From contig JBECKQ010000207.1 of assembly GCA_040235375.1 (NCBI GenBank), positions 1 to 22,424 on the forward strand: DNA of 22,424 nt, written 5' to 3'. Source of the stretch: JBECKQ01 sp040235375. Lineage in GTDB: Bacteria; Planctomycetota; Phycisphaerae; UBA1845. Below are positions 8,614 through 14,711 of this stretch, piece after piece (positions within the stretch are counted from its first letter, which is position 1; the number at the start of each line of letters is the position of its first letter). The notes beneath the pieces were generated by a model, which was not told the origin of the DNA, did not search any database, and worked only from the letters and a program-made list of their open reading frames with translations. Position numbers and translations under genes: made by a program.

Positions 8614-8645
8614 GGACCTTGCGAAGGACGCGTTTCGCAAGGTCC
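8614..8645 (-). terminator. Perfect 12-bp stem-loop, likely intrinsic terminator of the lipoprotein gene
   Basis: GGACCTTGCGAA (8614-8625) and TTCGCAAGGTCC (8634-8645) are perfect inverted repeats with an 8-nt loop. On the minus strand the stem is followed by GTTTTGC, a short T-run. The hairpin begins 113 bp past the lipoprotein stop and points in its direction. Confidence 0.6.
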
Positions 8646-8758
8646 TGGATGAAGCCGACTGGCGTCAGCGTCGGCGGGAGTGTGGTCGCATCGACGTGGC
8701 GCCCCGGCGGCGACGGGCCGATCACCGGACCGGCCGCCGCCCGCGGCGCCGCTCTCTG

Positions 8759-10213
8759 CTACTTTGAAGCCTGCGCGGCGGCGGGCTGGTAGGTCGCCAG
8801 ATTGGGCTGCGGCTCCACCGGCCGGCCATCGACCGTTTCCAGCCGAATCGTCATGCAGGCTTCGCGCTGCACGGCATCACGCACCTGGCACGGGACCTCG
8901 GTGCCGATGCAGCTTGCCGCGAGCAGCCGACTGGCGCCCTGTCGGCGAAGGATCGTGGTGCTGTCACGCAGTCGTTCGATTGCCGCCCGGGCATCCGCGA
9001 GCGTGCCGAGCTGGTTCTCGATGTCCTCCATCGCCCGCGCGCACTGCTGGATGCGTCGCTGGAGCGTCACGCGAGACGGATTGATCTCGCCGGTCCGGGT
9101 GAACATCGCGTCCAGACGCTCTTTCTCCGTCCGCAGCACGGTCAGCTCCTGTTCGAGATCGCGATTCTCGACATCCAGCGGGCGGAACGACTGTTCCGGC
9201 GCCACGAGCGCGCCGGCGTAGGCCAGCGCCAGACGGCGCTCGCGAAGGTTCGCCAACTGCGCGTCCAGACGGTCGACGGCTTCGAGGGCCTGCTGCAGAT
9301 GCTCCTCGTTTTGGAGATATTCGTCGTGACTCTTGAAGATCAGCGAATAAAGCTGCTTGCGGCCTTCCAGACGGCGAGCCTCGTCGCGGGCCGCGTTCCG
9401 GCACCGCTGGAGATTCCGGCCGAGCTGGTCGATCAGTTCCAGCTTCATCTGGATGTCCCGATAGTCCACCACGAGCAGCATCTTCGTGACCGACTCGCCC
9501 GAGCGAACCTGGTCGAAATCATGGCTGTCGAACGCCGCCCGCGTGGCGATGCCGGTCACCGGTTGCCCGTCTGCGAAGACGTGCACGATGGCGTCGTCGA
9601 GCAGGCTGTGCGTGCGTTCGCGGTCCTGCTCGGTGAGCCGGGCCTCATGCTGGATGGCGTCGTCGAGCTGCCGCTCGAAGCTGTCGTATGCGCGGATCTG
9701 CCCAAGCAGGCTGCGCAGCAAACCCTTGTTGGCCCGCTCCGTCTTGCCGTCAAGCTCGAAGCGGTAGGCGAGCCGCTTTTTGCTTTCGGGAATGTTCGCT
9801 TTCCAGCGTTGGAACATGTCGACCAGGTCGCCCTCGGCCGGGTTCACCTGGATCGTCCCCTGCATCGGCGTGTCGAACCCGTACTCCGTCAGCGAGAAGC
9901 GGTACACCCCCGGCTCGAGCTTCAACACGGTCTCGGTTACGTCGGTACCATTGTAAGGCTCGCCTTCCATGGTGACGCGCATCGTGCCGAACCCCTCAAA
10001 CGTCGCGTCGTCCTCCGCCTCCGCTAGCGGATCGTCGGTCGCGACTGCGTCATCCGCCACCAGTTGGGTCTGCGAGTCGAACGATCCCTCTGCAAAGGCG
10101 ATGTCGTTCGGCGGACTGCCGAAGCGGACGGACACCGCGGTCATATCGCTCTTGCAGCCGGCCAGCAGCAGCGGTACCGCCAGCATGATGACACCCAATC
10201 GAATCGGCTTCAT
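8759..10213 (-). CDS. Lipoprotein of unknown function with long coiled-coil regions
   Basis: A 484-residue exported lipoprotein that I do not recognise. The signal peptide ends in a clear lipobox, LLLAGC, with the lipidated cysteine at residue 20. Residues about 66-124 look like a small beta domain (GEPYNG...LKLEPGVYRFSLTEYGFDT), similar in style to PEGA-type surface modules. Residues about 260-330 and 345-420 are strongly coiled-coil, rich in Leu, Arg, Glu and Gln. Several cysteines sit near the C-terminus (about 435-453). The start at ATG 10213 is fixed by GAGGAG 7 nt upstream; the open frame extends 47 codons further upstream without a signal-like sequence. The gene stands alone, bounded by a terminator on each side, between the electron-transfer and efflux operons. 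A structural or tethering role at the outer membrane is only a guess from the coiled coils. Confidence 0.85.
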   Translation of the reverse strand: MKPIRLGVIMLAVPLLLAGCKSDMTAVSVRFGSPPNDIAFAEGSFDSQTQLVADDAVATDDPLAEAEDDATFEGFGTMRVTMEGEPYNGTDVTETVLKLEPGVYRFSLTEYGFDTPMQGTIQVNPAEGDLVDMFQRWKANIPESKKRLAYRFELDGKTERANKGLLRSLLGQIRAYDSFERQLDDAIQHEARLTEQDRERTHSLLDDAIVHVFADGQPVTGIATRAAFDSHDFDQVRSGESVTKMLLVVDYRDIQMKLELIDQLGRNLQRCRNAARDEARRLEGRKQLYSLIFKSHDEYLQNEEHLQQALEAVDRLDAQLANLRERRLALAYAGALVAPEQSFRPLDVENRDLEQELTVLRTEKERLDAMFTRTGEINPSRVTLQRRIQQCARAMEDIENQLGTLADARAAIERLRDSTTILRRQGASRLLAASCIGTEVPCQVRDAVQREACMTIRLETVDGRPVEPQPNLATYQPAAAQASK

Positions 10214-10220
10214 CTCGATA

Positions 10221-10226
10221 CTCCTC
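10221..10226 (-). promoter_or_regulatory. Shine-Dalgarno site of the coiled-coil lipoprotein gene
   Basis: The minus strand reads GAGGAG, a 7-nt spacer, then ATG at 10213. This and the following signal peptide decide the start. Confidence 0.75.
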
Positions 10227-10676
10227 ATTGGCAAATATGAGTCCTCTGTCCATTCGTTCGCGCCCCGGCGTCCCAGTCTCGCCACAGGGCCGCGAGAAAC
10301 ACAATTCAGGCAGGAGCGGCTGTGCGGTTGACCACGCCCGCCGGCAGGCGGCATGGCTTCACACCTCTACAACGAAGCGCAAGTCAACGGCTGTTTCGGA
10401 CATTCCGCCGACGCGTTTCGTTCGCGCGGGCAATTGCCTTCGCAGGTTGTCGAGTCAATGCTGCGTGTGCAGCCACGTTGAACGCGGGGTCGCACAGTCT
10501 CTCGTAAGATATCATCGACGAATTGACCAGCGGCTTTCGCTCGAACGGAAGGAAAGAGCAAAGAAACGCAAACGTCCGGCGTTATCGTTCTCACCCACCG
10601 CACGGCAGTCGCAGCCTATCGGACCTTGGACTTTCCATCGCATTGCTGGGGGCGTGCGTGTTCCCAGGATTGTTCG

Positions 10677-10716
10677 AAAAACAAGCGGCCCGGCGAACGG
10701 GTGCTCGCCGGGCCGC
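10677..10716 (-). terminator. Strong intrinsic terminator of the Fe-S/NrfD/multihaem cytochrome operon
   Basis: GCGGCCCGGCGA (10685-10696) pairs perfectly with TCGCCGGGCCGC (10705-10716) across an 8-nt loop. On the minus strand the 12-bp GC-rich stem is followed directly by TTGTTTTT. It lies about 76 bp after the cytochrome stop. On the plus strand only CTTTGC follows, so it works for the minus strand. Confidence 0.85.
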
Positions 10717-10792
10717 CTTTGCATCGGCTGGTGGTCGTTTGTCAACCCGCGGGCGACTGCGTCCGCCGCCCCGGCTTCGATCGACGCTACGG

Positions 10793-12013
10793 CTACTGCT
10801 TCGGTCTCAGCAGCGTACCCGGATACTTCGTCGGGAAGCTCACGTCGTCCGCGTCGTGGCATTCCGTGCACTTGGGCTTCTGGTCGAAGCCGTCGACGTG
10901 GCACATCTCGCAGTCGATCTCGCTGTGAATCTCGTTCAACGCCAGGCCGGTCACCTTGTGATCGAAAGTTGACGGGTCCCAGTCGTGACACGAGGTGCAC
11001 TTCGTGTCGAGCGCTTTGAACGGCATCTTCTTATGGCACTGGCGGCAACCCAGCTTCTTGTGATAGTCGCTGAGCGGCCAGCCCGTGCGCGCGTGCGTGA
11101 AAGGCTGGGGCTCTGTTTCACCTGCCAGGCGGTGGCAGTGTTCGCAGGATTTCTCGCCGTCGATCTCGTGGCACACGCTGCACAGTTCGTGGTGCTGCGC
11201 AAACGTTCGCAGCGACTGCACGTGCTTCTTGCCCGGTTCGTGGCAGCGCTCGCAATTGTTGCCCTTGTGGCACTCGGCACAACGCAACTGGTACAACTCC
11301 GCGTGCCGCTTGTGGTGGAAGTAAACCTTCGAGCCCCTGCCCTCCGGGTATTTTGTCTGGTAGGCCTCCATGACCGGTTCGGGAATCGGGGGGTGCATGA
11401 CGCCGATGATATCCTCCGGCGTGACGGCCTCCGCCGGGGTACCGTGGCCGTTGCCCACGCGGCTGAGGTGGCAGGTCTTGCACTTCTGCTCGTGGCTCCA
11501 TTCACGGTGGCAGCCCAGGCACTGGCGGTGGTACGCCCCTTTCAGACCCGGTTTGCCCATTCCGCCGGCGAGGTTCGGATCATGACACGTGCGACAGGCC
11601 GGATGCTCCATCCCTTCCGGTGTGTAATGATGGCATACCGAGCAGCCGCCGGCGATTTCCGCCCACGCGGCGTGCCCGCCGTGGTCAAAGGGTACGGGAC
11701 CGAAGTTGTCCGACGCCCCGCCCTGTAGCGCAAGCATGTTCAGGAGGATCACGCCCTTCGGGGGCTGCTTCTTCGCGAAGGCCGCCTTTTCCTCCGCTTC
11801 ACGCGGCCGCGGGCAGACGTTCAGGCACGGGTCGTCCTTCGTGGGCGCGTCGCACGAGTGGCAGGCGTCGCATTGCGAGGCGGGAACGGCCTGCGCGTGC
11901 GCGGGCATCTCGTCCTGGGCCTTCGACCGCGAAATCGCCAGTGCGAAGCCAATAGCCCCGATCGCGATAATCGTCACGTGCGCCGCGGCACGCTTCAAGG
12001 CTCGATCCTTCAT
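10793..12013 (-). CDS. 13-haem c-type cytochrome (multihaem electron-transfer protein)
   Basis: A 406-residue exported protein with 13 CXXCH haem c attachment motifs. Their first cysteines are at about residues 48, 124, 140, 165, 178, 245, 254, 278, 290, 323, 339, 368 and 382. Many extra histidines (HH, HKKL, HHKRH) could act as distal haem ligands. One hydrophobic N-terminal segment (about 11-27) is either a signal peptide cut after SKA or a membrane anchor. The first haem site lies in an unusual cysteine-rich stretch with additional cysteines at 54, 63 and 67. It is the last gene of the operon; its ATG overlaps the stop of the NrfD-like gene as ATGA. It presumably exchanges electrons with the iron-sulfur/quinone subunits and a periplasmic or outer-surface partner. 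It is not NrfA: the CXXCK catalytic haem motif is absent. Confidence 0.95.
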   Translation of the reverse strand: MKDRALKRAAAHVTIIAIGAIGFALAISRSKAQDEMPAHAQAVPASQCDACHSCDAPTKDDPCLNVCPRPREAEEKAAFAKKQPPKGVILLNMLALQGGASDNFGPVPFDHGGHAAWAEIAGGCSVCHHYTPEGMEHPACRTCHDPNLAGGMGKPGLKGAYHRQCLGCHREWSHEQKCKTCHLSRVGNGHGTPAEAVTPEDIIGVMHPPIPEPVMEAYQTKYPEGRGSKVYFHHKRHAELYQLRCAECHKGNNCERCHEPGKKHVQSLRTFAQHHELCSVCHEIDGEKSCEHCHRLAGETEPQPFTHARTGWPLSDYHKKLGCRQCHKKMPFKALDTKCTSCHDWDPSTFDHKVTGLALNEIHSEIDCEMCHVDGFDQKPKCTECHDADDVSFPTKYPGTLLRPKQ

Positions 12014-13203
12014 GCTGCCCTCACTTTGCCGGGATGAGTGATCACGGGGAGGTAGGTGACGATGACCCGGTACAGGAACATCAACAGAGAGACCAGGCCG
12101 ATCGTCACGGCGATCTCGCCGATGGCCGGGAAGTACGACTTGACCGGGTAGAGCGGCGTGAACGCGACCAGAAACACGTTGATCCGGTTCAGCACCACGC
12201 CGAGCACCACGAGCAGCGCCGCGATGAACAGCAGCCGCGGCGAGTTCCGCACGCGCGCCGAAAGCAGCATCGCGAACGGCAGGATGACGCCGAAGACCAT
12301 CTCGATGATGAACATGATGCTCTGCACCGATCCGTCAAACAGGTAGACGTAGCTCTCGCGGACGAACATGTCGCCCAGCTTGAATGCCAGGTACAGGCCG
12401 AGGATAAAGGGAATGTACTTGGCCAGTGCGCTGAACACTTCCATCTCCGGCTTGAGCTTGAGCGCCCAGGCGGCATACAGCCCCTCGAAGATCACCATCG
12501 GGAATCCCACGGCGATCGCCGAGAGCAGGAACAGCCACGACAGGATCGGTGTCCACCACAACGGATGTGTCTTCGTCGGGGCGATGACCATCAGGTTGCC
12601 CAGCGAAGACTGGTGCAGGCAGGAGAGCACTACGCCGGCGATAACGAGCAACGGCATGATGTGCCGCACGGCGGAATGCACCCGGCCGGCCGCCGCGCTC
12701 AGCTTCGGCCAGCGCGTGTCGTCCAGGAACCGCTCACACACGATCGGAGCGAATTCGAGATAGAGCACCGTCAGGTAGCACATGACGCACATGCCCACCT
12801 CGAACAGCACGGAGTTCGGGCTCCACATCGTCGGCCACGCCGGATGCCAGATGTTGTAGTAGCGGCCGAGGTCGGCCATCAGGCCGATACCGACGAACGT
12901 GTAGCCCAGCATCGCCGTCAAGAGCGCCGGCCGGACGATCGCGTGGTAGTGCTCCCGGTGGAAAATGTGGGCCAGCGCCGCGGTCGTGAAACCGCCCGCC
13001 GCCAGGGCGACGCCGCTGGCGACGTCGAACGCGATCCACAGACCCCAGGGATGCTGCTGGTCAAGGTTGGTGACCGTGCTCAGGCCGAAGGCAAACCGCC
13101 AAGCCGCGAAGCACGCGCCTATGGCGGTGAGGATTAGCAGGACCCACGTGCCCGGCGTCAGCAGTTTCCGCTCCACCGGTAAAGGATGATGATGCTCCGT
13201 CAC
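12010..13203 (-). CDS. HybB/NrfD-family integral membrane quinone-interacting subunit
   Basis: A 397-residue polytopic protein with about ten hydrophobic helices, of the NrfD/PsrC family and closest in remembered pattern to HybB of hydrogenase-2. Shared landmarks are HPWGLWIAFD near residue 51, a VRPALLTAMLGY stretch, GRYYNIW, VLFEVGMCV and LHQSSLGNLM near 219. In HybB-type proteins this subunit passes electrons between a periplasmic Fe-S protein and the quinone pool, and may move protons. The start is GTG at 13203, supported by AGGAG with a 7-nt spacer. It lies 28 bp after the Fe-S gene and overlaps the cytochrome gene by 4 bp. No b-type haem or cytochrome c motif is present, as is usual for the family. 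Confidence 0.94.
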   Translation of the reverse strand: MTEHHHPLPVERKLLTPGTWVLLILTAIGACFAAWRFAFGLSTVTNLDQQHPWGLWIAFDVASGVALAAGGFTTAALAHIFHREHYHAIVRPALLTAMLGYTFVGIGLMADLGRYYNIWHPAWPTMWSPNSVLFEVGMCVMCYLTVLYLEFAPIVCERFLDDTRWPKLSAAAGRVHSAVRHIMPLLVIAGVVLSCLHQSSLGNLMVIAPTKTHPLWWTPILSWLFLLSAIAVGFPMVIFEGLYAAWALKLKPEMEVFSALAKYIPFILGLYLAFKLGDMFVRESYVYLFDGSVQSIMFIIEMVFGVILPFAMLLSARVRNSPRLLFIAALLVVLGVVLNRINVFLVAFTPLYPVKSYFPAIGEIAVTIGLVSLLMFLYRVIVTYLPVITHPGKVRAA

Positions 13204-13210
13204 GCTCGAG

Positions 13211-13215
13211 CTCCT
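13211..13215 (-). promoter_or_regulatory. Shine-Dalgarno site of the NrfD/HybB-like gene
   Basis: The minus strand reads AGGAG, then CTCGAGC, then GTG at 13203. It supports a GTG start. Confidence 0.7.
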
Positions 13216-13231
13216 GTTAGTGAGCCTTTTG

Positions 13232-14158
13232 TTACTCTTCGATCTCGTGGTGGCTCAAGGTGTCCTTGGTGGGGCCTTCGGGGGCCGGGCGGCTGAGCCA
13301 CATGGCCGTGCCCAGCAGCCCGAACCACATCACGGGCGGCATGAAGTGCTTGAACACGCCGTGCTGTATGGCCTCCGTCAAGCGCGGCGGGGCCTTGTCC
13401 GGCACGTTGTGGAACCCGATCTGGTCGAACGGCACGCTGGCCAGGTACAGCCACGACGTGCCGCCGGCTTCGTGCTCGCCGTACACGTGATCGATGTATA
13501 CGTCCGGCGCCTCGCGAATCTTCTGATGGGCCAGTTCGATCAGTTCGCTTCGCTTGCCGTAGGTCAGCACTTCTTCCGGGCAGATCCTCACGCAGGCCGG
13601 CGCCTCGAGCTCGCCCGGCACGAGATGGGCACACATATTACACTTGCGCACCCGCGGCGTGAGAGCGTTGTCGTACTCGTACGCCGGTATCTCGAAGGGG
13701 CAGGCGACCATGCAGTACCGGCAGCCCATGCAGCGCCGGGGGTTGTATTCAACCGGCCCGTCTTCCCGCTTGCTGAACGCGCTGACGATGCACGCCGACA
13801 CGCAGGACGGGTCGATGCAATGCAGGCAGTTGAACTTGTTGTAGATGAAGCCGTCCCGGCCCTTCGGGTTCTGGTAGCGGTTGATCACCGTGTACGACCG
13901 CGGGTGCGGGCGGCGGGGCTTAGCCATCACGGAGGTGTCCGCAAACGTGTCCACTGGCGGCGGGTTGAATCCCGCGCCGTTCTGGCACGCGTACTCGCAC
14001 CGGCGGCAGCCGATGCACTTGAGCGTGTCGACGAGGACCCCCATGGCGTTGGCTGAGGGTGTGTGCTCGTGTGCCGCATGCGCCGCTTGCGGGCCGACGA
14101 CGGAGGCCGCGGCCGCCGTGCCGGCTATCCTGAGGAAATCGCGTCGCGTTTGTTTCAT
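13232..14158 (-). CDS. Tat-exported four-cluster ferredoxin subunit (HybA/HmcB-like)
   Basis: A 308-residue periplasmic electron-transfer protein. The N-terminus is a twin-arginine signal (TRRDFLRIAG, then an alanine-rich core ending AAHAAH), so it is folded with its clusters before export. Cysteine groups fit four [4Fe-4S] clusters: CIGCRRCEYAC (about 48-58), CLHCIDPSCVSAC (111-123), CMGCRYCMVAC (143-153), and CNMCAHLV with CVRIC (173-193). A hydrophobic segment near 270-289 could be a C-terminal membrane anchor, as in HybA. The ATG at 14158 is chosen because the Tat signal starts there; the frame is open for 95 codons upstream but low-complexity and without a signal. It is the first gene of the operon and would carry electrons between the NrfD-like quinone subunit and the cytochrome. 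Hydrogenase structural genes are not adjacent. Confidence 0.93.
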   Translation of the reverse strand: MKQTRRDFLRIAGTAAAASVVGPQAAHAAHEHTPSANAMGVLVDTLKCIGCRRCEYACQNGAGFNPPPVDTFADTSVMAKPRRPHPRSYTVINRYQNPKGRDGFIYNKFNCLHCIDPSCVSACIVSAFSKREDGPVEYNPRRCMGCRYCMVACPFEIPAYEYDNALTPRVRKCNMCAHLVPGELEAPACVRICPEEVLTYGKRSELIELAHQKIREAPDVYIDHVYGEHEAGGTSWLYLASVPFDQIGFHNVPDKAPPRLTEAIQHGVFKHFMPPVMWFGLLGTAMWLSRPAPEGPTKDTLSHHEIEE

Positions 14159-14711
14159 ACCCTCTGATCCTCTGGGTTCCAGGCTGCCCCTGATGCACGT
14201 AGGGTCTGCGATAGAGGCAACTTGCAATCGCTGTGCCACGGCGAACGTTGATGCCGCCGCCCGGCCGGCACGACGAGCCTCCTCCGTGGCCATCCGACGA
14301 AAACCACGATTCGTCCGGTACGGTTTCTCTCGGCGGCTTCGACGGTGACCATGGCGCGGGGCGGTGGCGAAGTTGTTACGCCTCAAGGAAATCGCACCGG
14401 AACGAAGTGAAATTCCGGCTTGCCAGGGGGAGAAAACGCGCAATGTCCTGTGGATTTTCGCTCAGCACACGGCTCGTGCAGGGAGCGTTACCGCGGAACT
14501 CGTGGCCCCGCAACCCGAGAAGGGGTACCGATTCTTTTCCTAACTTCCTTTCCTGGCGGCCCTCCACGCCGGCGTCGAATCCGTGTCTCCCGCCCGTTGC
14601 CCGGCCCGCCCGGTCTGGCAGGGGACATCCTCCCCCGGCGCAAGAAAAAACGCCCCTGCCGTTCGTGGCAAGGGCGTTGGTATGGATTCCTCGTGGCTCT
14701 CTGGCCGGAAT
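14159..14711. other. Intergenic region upstream of the electron-transfer operon
   Basis: 553 bp with no supported gene. It contains the terminator of the S8 protease gene (14645-14678) and the presumed promoter and leader of the Fe-S/NrfD/cytochrome operon. A 6-bp inverted repeat CCGGAA/TTCCGG with a 10-nt spacer lies at about 14398-14419. No -35/-10 pair stands out on the minus strand. Confidence 0.55.
14645..14678 (-). terminator. Intrinsic terminator of the S8 protease gene
   Basis: AACGCCCCTGCC (14649-14660) pairs with GGCAAGGGCGTT (14667-14678) with one mismatch and a 6-nt loop. On the minus strand the stem runs into TTTTTTCTTGC. It lies 33 bp beyond the protease stop codon. Confidence 0.85.

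Larger units (their letters stand above)
8394..8758. other. Intergenic region between the lipoprotein gene and the efflux operon
   Basis: 365 bp with no credible gene. The plus-strand frames here have no ribosome site and are arginine-rich artefacts. It holds two hairpins oriented with the minus strand (listed separately) and must contain the promoter of the efflux operon. I could not pick a convincing -35/-10 pair. The minus strand does have an AT-rich patch around TTATAAC at 8443-8451. Confidence 0.6.
10214..10792. other. Long intergenic region upstream of the lipoprotein gene
   Basis: 579 bp without a supported gene. It contains the cytochrome operon terminator (10677-10716), about 460 bp of leader or promoter DNA for the lipoprotein gene, and a small GCTGC-GTGT-GCAGC hairpin near 10463-10476. 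Short open frames on both strands lack ribosome sites and coding character. No convincing -35/-10 pair was found. Confidence 0.55.

Noticed and set aside
8405..8767. A 120-codon plus-strand frame between the efflux operon and the lipoprotein gene
   Set aside because: It starts at a TTG with no ribosome site, has an Arg-rich tail, and runs through two minus-strand hairpins and the lipoprotein stop.
10228..11019. A 263-codon plus-strand frame across the 10.2-11.0 kb intergenic region
   Set aside because: It overlaps the cytochrome operon terminator and the end of the cytochrome gene, has low-complexity Arg/Ser composition and no credible start.
10793..12013. Cytochrome c nitrite reductase (NrfA) or NrfB annotation for the multihaem protein
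   Set aside because: There is no CXXCK catalytic haem site, and 13 CXXCH motifs is far more than the five haems of NrfA or NrfB. The NrfD-like partner alone does not prove nitrite reduction.
12010..14158. A hydrogenase-2 operon
   Set aside because: Only HybA-like and HybB-like genes are present. No NiFe large or small subunit or maturation gene is in the window.
13232..14443. A longer Fe-S protein starting at 14443
   Set aside because: The extra 95 residues show no signal or domain, and would bury the twin-arginine signal that begins at the ATG at 14158.
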